Positions 23,678 to 31,871 are shown, counted from the first letter of the stretch. The stretch: DNA of 55,367 nucleotides from Proteobacteria bacterium SG_bin9 (GCA_002083525.1 LWDM01000052.1:1-55367), one strand, 5' to 3'. The notes: generated from the sequence alone by a model not told the origin. Made by a program: numbers and translations.

Positions 23678-24883
23678 ATGATGTCGTTTCTGTCCCAATC
23701 GCTCGCCCGCGTGAAGCCGTCCGCGACAATCGCGGTCACGGATAAAGCGCGCGCGCTGAAAGCGGCGGGACGTAACGTCATCGGTCTCGGCGCCGGCGAG
23801 CCGGATTTCGATACGCCGGCCAACATCAAGCTTGCTGCGATTCACGCGATCGAGGCCGGCAAGACCAAGTACACCAACGTCGACGGTATTCCCGAGCTGA
23901 AGGAGGCGATCATCGCCAAGTTTCAGCGCGAGAACGGTCTCGCCTACAAGCCGAACCAGATCACGGTCGGCACCGGCGGCAAGCAGGTGCTCTACAACGC
24001 GCTGATGGCGACGATTAACCCCGGCGACGAGGTGATCATCCCGGCCCCGTACTGGGTCAGCTATCCGGAGATGGTGGCGCTTGCCGGCGGCGAGCCGGTG
24101 CCCGTGGTGTGCACAGCCGAGAACGGCTTCAAGCTGAAGCCGGCCGATCTCGAGAAGGCGATCACGCCGAAGACGAAGTGGATCATCCTCAACTCGCCGT
24201 CGAATCCGACAGGCGCCGTTTATACGCACAGCGAGTTGAAGGCGATCACCGATGTGCTCGTGAAGTATCCGCATGTGTGGGTGATGACCGACGACATGTA
24301 CGAGCATCTGCTCTATGAGGACTTCGCGTTCGCAACGCCGGCGCAAGTCGAGCCGAAACTCTACGACCGCACATTGACGGTGAACGGCGTGTCGAAAGCC
24401 TACTGCATGACCGGCTGGCGCATCGGTTACGCAGGCGGCCCGGCTGAATTGATCAAGGCGATCGGGACGATCCAGTCGCAGTCGACGTCGAACCCGTCGT
24501 CAATCGCGCAGTGGGCGGCAGTCGAAGCGCTGAACGGTCCGCAGGAGTTCATTCCGGCGAACAACAAGGTGTTCAAGGAACGCCGCGATCTCGTCGTGTC
24601 GATGCTCAATCAGGCCAAGGGCATCGATTGTCCGCGGCCGGAAGGCGCGTTCTACGTCTATCCGTCGTGCGCAGGCACGATCGGCAAGACCGCGCCGTCG
24701 GGCAAGACGCTCGTCACCGATGAAGACTTTGTGACGGAGCTGCTCGAGAGCGAAGGCGTTGCGGTGGTGCAGGGATCGGCGTTCGGGCTCGGCCCGGCGT
24801 TCCGCATCTCGTATGCCACCAAGACCTCGGACCTCGAGGATGCCTGCCACCGCATCCAGCGGTTCTGCGGCAACCTTAAATAA
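23678..24883 (+). CDS. aspC: Class I aspartate aminotransferase
   Basis: A 401-residue PLP-dependent aminotransferase that interconverts aspartate and oxaloacetate with glutamate and 2-oxoglutarate; the subgroup I-gamma enzymes of alphaproteobacteria also accept prephenate. G-A-G-E-P-D-F at 38-44, S-N-P-T-G at 175-179, the PLP Lys K240 in V-S-K-A-Y-C-M-T-G-W-R and the C-terminal Arg (A-F-R-I-S-Y) are all present. CAGGAG precedes an ATG-ATG pair. The length is normal. The gene stands alone with its own upstream region and is divergent from a GST gene. Confidence 0.96.
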   Translation: MMSFLSQSLARVKPSATIAVTDKARALKAAGRNVIGLGAGEPDFDTPANIKLAAIHAIEAGKTKYTNVDGIPELKEAIIAKFQRENGLAYKPNQITVGTGGKQVLYNALMATINPGDEVIIPAPYWVSYPEMVALAGGEPVPVVCTAENGFKLKPADLEKAITPKTKWIILNSPSNPTGAVYTHSELKAITDVLVKYPHVWVMTDDMYEHLLYEDFAFATPAQVEPKLYDRTLTVNGVSKAYCMTGWRIGYAGGPAELIKAIGTIQSQSTSNPSSIAQWAAVEALNGPQEFIPANNKVFKERRDLVVSMLNQAKGIDCPRPEGAFYVYPSCAGTIGKTAPSGKTLVTDEDFVTELLESEGVAVVQGSAFGLGPAFRISYATKTSDLEDACHRIQRFCGNLK

Positions 24884-24991
24884 GCCCCAAAGAAGGCGCG
24901 AAAACGGAACCATTCGTGCGATAGCGAATTCGATGCATGCGCTTTTTTGCAGCGCATGCGTCGATTGTGAACACGTTCCGGAGAAGAACAA

Positions 24992-25513
24992 ATGCGTCGT
25001 TCTACTGCACTCGTCGGCCTCTTTGCCGTCACCATCGCCGCTGTAGCGGCAATCACGACCGCGGATGCGCAAACCAGGCGTCGTTCGGCGGTGGTTGTCA
25101 CTCCGCCGGGCGGTGGCACACAGGTCGGCACGCTTCAGTGCCAGGCAGGCCGCAGCGTCGGCTTCGTGTTCGGTTCGTCCAACACGTTCGATTGCGTCTA
25201 TCGTGCACCCGGCCGCCGTGCCGAGCGTTACGTCGCCCAGGTCAACCGCTTCGGCATCGATCTCGGTGTGACGGAAAACACGCTGCTGTCGTGGACCGTG
25301 TTTGCGCCCACCCGCCAGTTCGGTCCGGGCGACCTCGCCGGTGATTACGGCGGCGTGCAGGGCTCGGCGACGGTTGGCGTCGGTGGCGGGGCTAACGTGC
25401 TGGTCGGCGGTTCGTCGAACTCGTTCGCGCTGCAGCCGGTCAGCGTCCAGGGCCAGACCGGCCTCAACGTGTCGGCCGGCATCGCCGGTCTGCAGTTGCG
25501 TCCGGCCGGTTAA
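24992..25513 (+). CDS. Secreted DUF992 protein, copy 1
   Basis: A 173-residue exported protein with a signal peptide to about residue 26 (T-A-D-A-Q). The DUF992 domain (about 42-170) starts V-G-T-L-Q-C and contains F-D-C-V-Y, G-I-D-L-G-V-T, W-T-V-F-A-P-T and a Gly/Val-rich strand ending F-A-L-Q-P-V-S-V-Q-G-Q-T-G-L-N. Two Cys residues probably form a disulfide. It is paralogous to the next gene. DUF992 proteins are small periplasmic proteins of unknown function in this order. A strong terminator follows at 25542-25569, so the two copies are transcribed separately. Confidence 0.92.
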   Translation: MRRSTALVGLFAVTIAAVAAITTADAQTRRRSAVVVTPPGGGTQVGTLQCQAGRSVGFVFGSSNTFDCVYRAPGRRAERYVAQVNRFGIDLGVTENTLLSWTVFAPTRQFGPGDLAGDYGGVQGSATVGVGGGANVLVGGSSNSFALQPVSVQGQTGLNVSAGIAGLQLRPAG

Positions 25514-25541
25514 TCGTACCGCGCCAATTCAAACTGTTTGT

Positions 25542-25569
25542 AAAGGGCCCGCGCAAGCGGGCCCTTTTT
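25542..25569 (+). terminator. Rho-independent terminator
   Basis: AAAGGGCCCGC (25542-25552), loop GCAA, GCGGGCCCTTT (25557-25567), then TT: a perfect 11-bp stem 28 bases after the first DUF992 gene. Confidence 0.85.
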
Positions 25570-25699
25570 GCTTACCCCGGTACGTGGCGCGGGGCCCGCT
25601 TCATTGAACATTCGCGCGTGGTGTGAATAAATGCCGCCACACGTTGCCCGGCAGCGTGGAGGTTATCCTCGCATCACATCAATCGCTCGGAGGTTCTTC

Positions 25700-26179
25700 A
25701 TGCGCCGTTTGTCTCTTGCCCTCGGTGTCGCGGTTGCGGCGCTGATCGCGTCGTCTGCCGCGCAGGCGCAGTCACGCATTCAGGTCGGCGTTCTCGAGTG
25801 CCGCGGCGGATCGAGCACCGGCTTCATTATCGGCTCAGTCACCAATCTCGATTGCGTCTTCCGCTCCGGCGATCGTCCGCCGGGCTACTATCTCGCGACC
25901 ATCCGCAAGGTTGGCCTCGATCTCGGCACGACCGGCGCATCGGGTCTTGCATGGGGCGTGTTCGCCCCGACCGAGCAGATCGGCCGCGGCGATCTCTCCG
26001 GCAACTACGCCGGTGTGCAGGCCAGCGCAGCAGTCGGCGTCGGCGTCGGTGCGAATGCGCTGGTCGGCGGTTCGCAGAATTCGTTCGCGCTGCAGCCGCT
26101 GAGCCTGCAGGGCCAGACCGGCCTCAGCGCGGCTGCGGGCCTGGAAAGCATGGAGCTGCGTCCGGCACCGGGTCGTTAA
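25700..26179 (+). CDS. Secreted DUF992 protein, copy 2
   Basis: A 159-residue paralogue of the preceding gene product. The signal peptide runs to about residue 23 (A-Q-A-Q). The domain begins V-G-V-L-E-C and repeats the landmarks L-D-C-V-F, G-L-D-L-G-T-T, W-G-V-F-A-P-T, N-S-F-A-L-Q-P-L and G-Q-T-G-L. It lacks the short R-R-R-S linker found after the signal of copy 1. GGAGG lies eight bases before the ATG at 25700. The pair arose by tandem duplication. Function unknown, periplasmic. Confidence 0.92.
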   Translation: MRRLSLALGVAVAALIASSAAQAQSRIQVGVLECRGGSSTGFIIGSVTNLDCVFRSGDRPPGYYLATIRKVGLDLGTTGASGLAWGVFAPTEQIGRGDLSGNYAGVQASAAVGVGVGANALVGGSQNSFALQPLSLQGQTGLSAAAGLESMELRPAPGR

Positions 26180-26211
26180 CGCTTCATTCCTTTCTCTTTT
26201 CAATTGAGACG

Positions 26212-26249
26212 ATCCGGTTTCGCGTAGGCGGAACCGGATTTTGTTTTGG
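26212..26249 (+). terminator. Rho-independent terminator
   Basis: ATCCGGTTTCGC (26212-26223), loop GTAG, GCGGAACCGGAT (26228-26239) with one G-T pair, then TTTTGTTTT. It ends the second DUF992 gene. Confidence 0.85.
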
Positions 26250-26471
26250 CTGCGTCATCTTGCACAGCAATATGCTTCCCGCTTGCCAAGCTGCGGAAAC
26301 GGGCAGAGCATTGTTGTGCCGACCCGCATGAGCGTCTTCCGCAAAAGTGGAGAGGTTTTGCGACAGGGATGCGCTTAGACTGGGAAGTCAGGATTTATCC
26401 GGCGGCGAACCGCTGATCCACTTCGCCGGGTGAAAATTCGAAGCGGGCCGAGCTCCAGATGGAGACGGCAA

Positions 26472-28523
26472 ATGGCACACGACGTTCGAAACTCCCATAG
26501 CGATCAATCAGGCAATCAACGCTCGGGTCCCCGATGCATCGCATTGGTGGGCCCCTTCCAAAGCGGCAAGACCACACTCCTAGAAGCCATCCTCGCGCGT
26601 ACCGGTTCTTCAGCGCGCTCCTCCGATAACCACTCCAGCAGTCCCGGCGGCCCGCGCATGAGCACCTCGCTCCAGGCTGCGACCGTCACGTTCATGGGCG
26701 ACAGCTACACCTTCCTCGATTGTCCCGGCTCGATCGAATTCGCGCACGACATGCGCGCGGCGTTGCCGGCGGTCGATGCGGCGATCGTGGTCTGCGAGGC
26801 GGACGAGAAGAAGCTGCCGCAGTTGCAGATCATCCTGCGTGAGCTGGAAGAGCGCGGCATTCCACGGTTCCTGTTCCTCAACAAGATCGACAAGGCGAAC
26901 AAGCGCGTGCGCGAGACGCTCGCGACGTTGCAGCCGGCGTCGCGCGTGCCGCTGGTGCTGCGGCAGATTCCGATCTGGAACGGCGAACTGATCGCCGGCT
27001 TCGTCGATCTCGCGCTCGAACGCGCGTTCGTCTATCGCGAGCACATGGCATCCGAAGTCGTCGAGCTGAAGGGCGACGATCTCGCGCGCGAGAAGGAAGC
27101 GCGCTTCACCATGCTGGAGAAGCTCGCCGATCACGACGACGCGCTGATGGAGCAGCTGCTCGAAGACATCGCGCCGCCGCGCGACGCGGTGTTCGACGAC
27201 CTCGTGCGCGAACTGCGCGAAGGGCTGATCTGTCCGGTGCTGCTCGGTTCGGCGACCCGCGAGAACGGCGTGCTGCGGTTGCTGAAGGCGTTGCGTCACG
27301 AAGCACCCGGCATCGCCGAGACGGCGAAGCGGCTCGGCGCGGCAAGCGGCAAGGACGGACTGGCCTACGTGTTCAAAACCGTCCATCTGCAGCACGGCGG
27401 CAAGCTGTCGCTGGCGCGGGTCATCAGCGGCACGGTCGACGATGCCGCCAACGTGCAGTCGTCGGGCGGCGGCTTAGGCCGCGTTTCCGGCGTGCTCGGC
27501 GCGGCTGGTACGACCGACAGCAAACGTCCGAAGGCGGAGACCGGCGATACGGTCGCGCTCGGCAAGCTCGATGCGATCAAGACCGGCGACACGATCTCCA
27601 CCGGCAAGACCGCGCCGGCGTCGCTGGTGACGTTGACGCCGGCAGCCCCAGTGCTTGCGACTGCGTTGGCGGCCGCCGATCGCAAGGATGACGTCAAGCT
27701 CGGGCAGGCGCTGGCCAAGCTCAACGAGGAAGATCCGTCGCTGACCCTGATCCACGACACCCAGACGCACGACGCGGTGATGTGGGGGCAGGGCGAGATG
27801 CATCTGCGGCTCGCGGTCGAGCGGCTCGGCGAACGTTTCGGCGTCGCCGTGAAGCAAAGCGCGCCGGCGATCGGCTATCGCGAGACCATCCGCAAGCCGA
27901 CGTCGATCCGCGGACGGCACAAGAAGCAGTCGGGCGGCCACGGCCAGTTCGGCGACGTGGTGCTCGACATCAAGCCGCTGCCGCGCGGCTCGGGCTTCCA
28001 GTTCATCGACAAGATCGTCGGCGGCGCGGTGCCGCGCAATTACATCGGCGCGGTGGAAGAGGGCGTGCGCGACGGCCTCAAGCACGGGCCGCTTGGCTTC
28101 GAGGTGGTCGACGTGCAGGTGATCTTGATCGACGGATCGTATCACAGCGTCGACTCGTCCGATCTGGCGTTCCGCACGGCGGCGCGCATCGGCATGGGCG
28201 AGGGGCTGACGCAGTGTCAGCCGGTGCTGCTTGAACCGATTCACACCGTCGAGATCGTCTGTCCGACGGACGCAACCGCGAAGATCAACGCGATCCTCTC
28301 GGCACGGCGCGGTCAGATCCTCGGTTTCGACACCCGCGAAGGGTGGCAGGGTTGGGATTCGGTGCGCGCACTGATGCCGGAATCCGAAATCGGCGATCTG
28401 ATCGTCGAGCTGCGCTCGGCAACGGCGGGCGCCGGCAGCTATACGCGGCAGTTCGATCACATGGCGGAAGTGACCGGCCGCACGGCCGATCAGATCGTCG
28501 CGGCGCATCGGGCCGCGGCGTAG
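26472..28523 (+). CDS. Elongation factor G-like GTPase
   Basis: A 683-residue translation-factor-like GTPase with the domain order of EF-G: GTPase (about 20-265), domain II (about 295-390), domain III, a domain IV with H-K-K-Q-S-G-G-H-G-Q-F and domain V. G1 is G27-P-F-Q-S-G-K-T34 and G4 is N137-K-I-D140. G3 is D83-C-P-G instead of D-T-P-G-H, so the usual catalytic His after the motif is replaced (G-S-I-E-F). The canonical R-G-I-T-I switch is absent. It is therefore not the housekeeping EF-G but the shorter paralogue known in Rhizobiales. The start is the ATG at 26472 behind GGAGACGG. It may act in ribosome recycling or stress translation, with altered GTP hydrolysis. Confidence 0.9.
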   Translation: MAHDVRNSHSDQSGNQRSGPRCIALVGPFQSGKTTLLEAILARTGSSARSSDNHSSSPGGPRMSTSLQAATVTFMGDSYTFLDCPGSIEFAHDMRAALPAVDAAIVVCEADEKKLPQLQIILRELEERGIPRFLFLNKIDKANKRVRETLATLQPASRVPLVLRQIPIWNGELIAGFVDLALERAFVYREHMASEVVELKGDDLAREKEARFTMLEKLADHDDALMEQLLEDIAPPRDAVFDDLVRELREGLICPVLLGSATRENGVLRLLKALRHEAPGIAETAKRLGAASGKDGLAYVFKTVHLQHGGKLSLARVISGTVDDAANVQSSGGGLGRVSGVLGAAGTTDSKRPKAETGDTVALGKLDAIKTGDTISTGKTAPASLVTLTPAAPVLATALAAADRKDDVKLGQALAKLNEEDPSLTLIHDTQTHDAVMWGQGEMHLRLAVERLGERFGVAVKQSAPAIGYRETIRKPTSIRGRHKKQSGGHGQFGDVVLDIKPLPRGSGFQFIDKIVGGAVPRNYIGAVEEGVRDGLKHGPLGFEVVDVQVILIDGSYHSVDSSDLAFRTAARIGMGEGLTQCQPVLLEPIHTVEIVCPTDATAKINAILSARRGQILGFDTREGWQGWDSVRALMPESEIGDLIVELRSATAGAGSYTRQFDHMAEVTGRTADQIVAAHRAAA

Positions 28524-28551
28524 CGCCAGATAAGGTCTCCTCCTCCCTGAC

Positions 28552-28580
28552 GCGGCGAGGTTCGCTCCGCCGCTTTTTTT
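28552..28580 (+). terminator. Rho-independent terminator
   Basis: GCGGCG (28552-28557) pairs with CGCCGC (28568-28573) across a ten-base loop, followed by seven T. It ends the EF-G-like gene. Confidence 0.75.
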
Positions 28581-28622
28581 ATGCTCGGATGGGCGTGCGT
28601 CGTGCGCTTGACGATGTGAATT

Positions 28623-28634
28623 ATGTAGCTACAT
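28623..28634. promoter_or_regulatory. Probable BrnA operator
   Basis: ATGTAGCTACAT is a perfect 12-bp palindrome eight bases before the brnT start codon, set in AT-rich promoter-like sequence. BrnA-type antitoxins repress their own operon through such sites; that this is the site is inferred. Confidence 0.6.
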
Positions 28635-28642
28635 TAATCAGC

Positions 28643-28903
28643 ATGAAGATTGTATGGGACGAACCGAAGCGTCTCGCCAACCTCAAGAAGCATAGGTTGG
28701 ACTTCAAAGATTTGAACGAGGTGTTTTTCGATAACGCAGTGATCATACCGTCCTATGGCAACCGCTCTATTGCCGTCGGTGTAAGCATCCGAGGGGTGAT
28801 CGTGGTGGTGTTTGTCCACTATGGCCGCGAGGGCGTGAGCGTGATCAGCATGCGCCCAGCGAGCAGGAAAGAAAGGGGCCTCTATGAAGCGAACCGCCGC
28901 TAA
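28643..28903 (+). CDS. brnT: BrnT-family toxin
   Basis: An 86-residue BrnT toxin, a RelE-superfamily ribonuclease that blocks translation. The family features are M-K-I-V-W-D-E-P-K-R-L-A-N-L at the start, H-R-L-D-F at about 17-21, a beta sheet ending V-S-V-I-S-M-R-P-A-S-R-K-E-R and a C-terminal Y-E. The conserved Arg/Lys cluster in R-P-A-S-R-K-E-R is intact. The antitoxin gene overlaps its end by 20 bases. The unit starts just after the EF-G-like gene terminator and has its own palindromic operator, so it is a self-contained type II module. Confidence 0.93.
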   Translation: MKIVWDEPKRLANLKKHRLDFKDLNEVFFDNAVIIPSYGNRSIAVGVSIRGVIVVVFVHYGREGVSVISMRPASRKERGLYEANRR

Positions 28904-29177
28904 GACGAAGGGGAAGGGCTATACGAAGGCTGATCTCGACGCAGTCTCGGATAATCCAGAGCTGACGGAAGCAGACTTTAAAAAAGCGCGGCCTTTTGCC
29001 GAAGTCTTCCCCGAACTCGCAAAGACCATCAAGCGTGGCCGCCCAACGATCGGTGCCACAGCTAAAACTCAGCTGACGTTGCGGCTCGATGAAGAGGTCG
29101 TAAGCGCTTACCGCAAAACCGGTACCGGTTGGCAGAGCCGCATCAACAAGGACCTTCGCAAAGCAAGAGGTCTATGA
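28884..29177 (+). CDS. brnA: BrnA-family antitoxin
   Basis: A 97-residue BrnA antitoxin. The N-terminal part (1-55) is charged and should wrap the BrnT toxin (D-N-P-E-L-T-E-A-D-F at about 23-32). The C-terminal 35 residues form a ribbon-helix-helix DNA-binding motif (Q-L-T-L-R-L-D-E-E-V, then G-W-Q-S-R-I-N-K-D-L-R). It starts inside the toxin gene with a 20-base overlap and AAAGGGG as SD. It should neutralise BrnT and repress the operon at the palindrome at 28623-28634. Confidence 0.92.
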   Translation: MKRTAAKTKGKGYTKADLDAVSDNPELTEADFKKARPFAEVFPELAKTIKRGRPTIGATAKTQLTLRLDEEVVSAYRKTGTGWQSRINKDLRKARGL

Positions 29178-29289
29178 CCGCAGGATTTGAAGGGCTGTTG
29201 CGTTCTTGCGCCATTGACAGGCGCGCGCCGGAAACCAATTCTGCGCGCCGTCTCACCCGCGCGGTCCCGCGCCATATCCTCAGAGTTGG

Positions 29290-29730
29290 ATGATTGCCAT
29301 GTTCCTGACCCTCGCCCAGGCTTCCCAGATCATTGACGGTGCGCTGAAGAAGGGCCGCGAGATGAAGCTGCGTCCGCTCGGCGTCGCGGTGCTCGACGCG
29401 CGCGGCGTGCTCGTCGCGTTTTCCGGCGAGGATGGCGGCGGTCTCTTCCGTCCGGACATCGCGCGCGCCAAGGCGCATGGCTGTCTCGGTTTCAACTCCG
29501 GCCTGCGTCCGCTGGCGGATCGCAGTGCGCAGCTTCCCGCGTTCGCTGCAGCGATTTCAGAAATCAGCGGCGGCAAGTTCGCGCCGATGCTCGGCGGCGC
29601 GCTGATCCGCAACGCCGAAGGCCAGATCGTCGGTGCGGTCGGCACCTCGGGCGACACGTCGGACAACGACGAGGTCTGTTCGGTCGCCGGTATCACCGCC
29701 GCCGGCTTCAAGGCGGATACGGGGGCTTGA
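29290..29730 (+). CDS. GlcG/HbpS-like DUF336 protein
   Basis: A 146-residue GlcG/HbpS family protein. The fold includes L-T-L-A-Q-A-S-Q-I-I-D-G-A-L near the start, V-A-V-L-D-A-R-G-V-L-V-A, the helix A-R-A-K-A-H-G-C-L-G-F-N and G-G-A-L-I-R-N plus G-A-V-G-T-S-G-D-T-S-D-N-D-E near the end, all typical. Some relatives bind haem or sense redox; others are encoded with glycolate or diol metabolism genes, none of which is seen nearby. The ATG at 29290 is used, with an alternative ATG at 29299. It has no signal peptide, so it is probably cytoplasmic. Confidence 0.87.
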   Translation: MIAMFLTLAQASQIIDGALKKGREMKLRPLGVAVLDARGVLVAFSGEDGGGLFRPDIARAKAHGCLGFNSGLRPLADRSAQLPAFAAAISEISGGKFAPMLGGALIRNAEGQIVGAVGTSGDTSDNDEVCSVAGITAAGFKADTGA

Positions 29731-29740
29731 GTTTTCAATC

Positions 29741-29834
29741 CGTCACCCTGAGGTGCGCGCTCTTGCGCGCCTCGAAGGGCGACGGCCCGTGCGTGTCATC
29801 CTTCGAGGCTCGCTACGCGCACCTCAGGATGACG
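29741..29834. repeat. Dispersed palindromic repeat, copy 1
   Basis: It begins CGTCACCCTGAGGTGCGCGC and ends GCGCGCACCTCAGGATGACG in the opposite sense, with CATCCTTCGAGGCTCG inside. The same element occurs at 40939-41043. It lies between the convergent GlcG-like and DUF4440 genes and should form a long hairpin in RNA. Confidence 0.85.
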
Positions 29835-29843
29835 ATCTCCGTT

Positions 29844-30233
29844 CTAACCCCGCGTCACATGCGCTGAGACGCAGAGCCAGCGTCCGCCGCGATTCCACCA
29901 GATGTCGGTGTAGCGGCCGAAACCCTTCGTCCCATCGGCGAGTTTCACGTAATCCGTGCGCGCGTGGATGAAGGCAAAGTCGCCGAGCAGGCGAATGCGG
30001 ATGTCGCTACCGACGATGTTCTTCACCGTCGAGCCCTTGCCGATCTGCGCGAGGAAACCGGCGCGGTCGACGATCGAGCCGTCCGGATTGCTGTTGAGGA
30101 AATCGTCCGAGAGGTTCTCATCGAACCATTTGACGTCGGCCTCTTCCACCGCGCGCAGGTAATTGCGGTTGAGGTCATGAAGAATCTCAAGCTCGCGTGT
30201 GCCTGCGGCTTGCGCGGCGGCTGCCTGCGACAT
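29844..30233 (-). CDS. SnoaL/NTF2-like DUF4440 protein
   Basis: A 129-residue single-domain NTF2-fold protein of the DUF4440 type. The opening helix L-N-R-N-Y-L-R-A-V-E-E-A-D and W-F-D-E-N-L-S-D-D-F-L are followed by G-S-I-V-D-R-A-G-F-L and a curved sheet ending W-W-N-R-G-G-R-W-L-C-V-S-A-H. Such proteins bind or isomerise small molecules in a cone-shaped pocket; the ligand is not predictable. It has no signal peptide. The Ala/Gln-rich first ten residues may be linker. It ends ten bases from the dispersed repeat and is divergent from the gene at 30320. Confidence 0.85.
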   Translation of the reverse strand: MSQAAAAQAAGTRELEILHDLNRNYLRAVEEADVKWFDENLSDDFLNSNPDGSIVDRAGFLAQIGKGSTVKNIVGSDIRIRLLGDFAFIHARTDYVKLADGTKGFGRYTDIWWNRGGRWLCVSAHVTRG

Positions 30234-30319
30234 GGGCGTCCTCCCTCGTTGTTCCTTCGTTGTTTCCTGGCCCGACTATACAGTAGCCTCGGACGGTTTG
30301 TGGCAGCAGGGGGCTAAGG

Positions 30320-30964
30320 ATGCTGAGTTCGAAACGCAATGTGGCGTTGGCCTGTGCGCTGAGCGGACTGGCCGGATTTGTCGACGGCATCGGCTTTCTG
30401 CATCTCGGCGGCTTGTTCGTCTCCTTCATGAGCGGCAACTCCACGCGGCTCGGCGTCAGCATTGCCGAGATGGACTGGAGCGCGGTGCGCGAGGCGATCG
30501 GCCTGATCGTGGTATTCGTGGCCGGCGCCGGATGCGGCAGCGCCATCGTACTCGGCGGCGGCGACAGCCGCCGGTCGTGGCTGTTGTTGGCGGAGGCCGC
30601 GCTGCTGGCGGTGGCGGCGCTGTGCGCGACGTTCGGTTTCCAGGGCGTGGCGGTGAGCCTGCTCGCGTTTGCCATGGGCTTGGAGAACTCCGTGTTCCAG
30701 ATGCAGGGCACCGGCGGGCTCGGGCTGACGTACGTCACCGGCGCGCTGGTGAAAGTCGGACAACTGATTGCGGCCGCGTTCGCCGGTGGCCCGCGATGGG
30801 CATGGCTGCCGAACCTCGTGCTCTGGGCGGCACTTGTGGCCGGCTCGGTGGCTGGCGCCTTCGCCTATCGCCGCATGGGCCTCGACGCGACATGGTTTGC
30901 GGCCGCAATCGCGCTGCTGCTCGCCGCGGTTAGCGTGGCGATGCCGCGCCGCACGGCGGCGTGA
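30320..30964 (+). CDS. DUF1275 (YoaK-like) membrane protein
   Basis: A 214-residue inner-membrane protein of the DUF1275/YoaK family, with about six helices. The family features A-L-A-G-F-V-D-G-I-G-F-L-H-L-G-G (about 16-31), F-V-S-F-M-S-G-N-S-T-R-L (about 33-44) and M-G-L-E-N-S-V-F-Q (about 118-126) are all intact. The function of the family is not known to me; a transport role is often suggested from the fold. The next gene, aroE, starts 66 bases downstream on the same strand, so the two may be co-transcribed without a functional link. Confidence 0.9.
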   Translation: MLSSKRNVALACALSGLAGFVDGIGFLHLGGLFVSFMSGNSTRLGVSIAEMDWSAVREAIGLIVVFVAGAGCGSAIVLGGGDSRRSWLLLAEAALLAVAALCATFGFQGVAVSLLAFAMGLENSVFQMQGTGGLGLTYVTGALVKVGQLIAAAFAGGPRWAWLPNLVLWAALVAGSVAGAFAYRRMGLDATWFAAAIALLLAAVSVAMPRRTAA

Positions 30965-31030
30965 CGTTGACATGCACCAAGCCTGCATGATTTGACCGGA
31001 CACCGGCGCGTTCGCCGGACGGAAGGTGTC

Positions 31031-31864
31031 ATGGCGTCGTCTCCCCGTGCTGCATGTCTGATCGGCTGGCCGGCCGCGCATTCGCGCTCGCCGATCATCC
31101 ATAACTACTGGCTGAAGCAGCTCGGCATCCCCGGTAACTACGGCATCGAGGCGGTGCCGCCGGAAGGCTTCGCCGAGTTCGTCGCGCAGCTCGCGTCACG
31201 CGGCTACGCCGGCGCCAACGTCACCATCCCGCACAAGGAGCACGCGCTGGTCCTGTCGCAACCGGATGCGCGCGCGAGCGCGGTCGGCGCGGCCAACACG
31301 CTGTGGTTCGACGGCGCGACTCTGCGCTCGACCAATACCGACGTCGAAGGCTTCATCGGCAATCTCGACGCGTCGGCGCCAGGTTGGGATCGCGCCGAGG
31401 AGGCGCTGGTGCTCGGCGCCGGCGGTTCGTCGCGTGCGGTGCTGTTCGGACTGCTCGATCGCGGCATCAAGGCGATTCATCTGGTCAACCGGACGATGGA
31501 GCGCGCGCAAACTCTCGCCGCGCAGTTCGGCGACAAAGTGCAGCCGCTCGCGTGGGGACGCGCGGTGGAGGTGATGCCGCGCGCGGGTCTCCTAGTGAAC
31601 ACCACGTCGCTCGGCCAGAAGGGGCAGCCGCCGCTTGAATTGTCGCTCGATGCATTGCCGTCGAGTGCGACGGTTGCCGATCTCGTCTACGTGCCGCTGG
31701 TGACGCCGCTGCTCGCGACCGCGCAGGCGCGCAAGCTCAAGACTGCCGACGGACTCGGGATGCTGCTGCATCAGGCGGTGCGCGGCTTCGAGCTGTGGTT
31801 CGGCCAGCGTCCGCAGGTGACGCCGGAGCTACGGGCGCTGGTCGAGATGGACCTGACGCGCTGA
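31031..31864 (+). CDS. aroE: Shikimate dehydrogenase
   Basis: A 277-residue AroE, which reduces 3-dehydroshikimate to shikimate with NADPH in aromatic amino-acid synthesis. The substrate site is complete: S18-R-S (A-H-S-R-S-P), N-V-T-I-P-H-K69 with the catalytic Lys, and D104 (N-T-D). The NADP-binding G-A-G-G-S-S-R (about 133-139) and V-N-R-T follow. The end Q-A-V-x-G-F-E-L-W is typical. GGAAGG precedes the ATG at 31031; the frame is open slightly further upstream without an SD. It is convergent with the lactate-dehydrogenase-like gene, seven bases apart. An AroE-like or quinate-using paralogue is possible. Confidence 0.94.
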   Translation: MASSPRAACLIGWPAAHSRSPIIHNYWLKQLGIPGNYGIEAVPPEGFAEFVAQLASRGYAGANVTIPHKEHALVLSQPDARASAVGAANTLWFDGATLRSTNTDVEGFIGNLDASAPGWDRAEEALVLGAGGSSRAVLFGLLDRGIKAIHLVNRTMERAQTLAAQFGDKVQPLAWGRAVEVMPRAGLLVNTTSLGQKGQPPLELSLDALPSSATVADLVYVPLVTPLLATAQARKLKTADGLGMLLHQAVRGFELWFGQRPQVTPELRALVEMDLTR

Positions 31865-31871
31865 GACATTC

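Noticed and set aside
23391..23729. Leftward 112-codon frame between the GST and aminotransferase genes
   Set aside because: Arg/Thr/Ser-rich with no SD, and it overlaps the aminotransferase start region.
26472..28523. Housekeeping EF-G (fusA)
   Set aside because: It lacks the canonical switch I and the D-T-P-G-H motif and has no rpsL/rpsG/tuf neighbours.
29741..29834. CRISPR-like array from repeated GCGC-rich arms
   Set aside because: Only one palindromic unit is present here, with no spacer periodicity and no cas genes.
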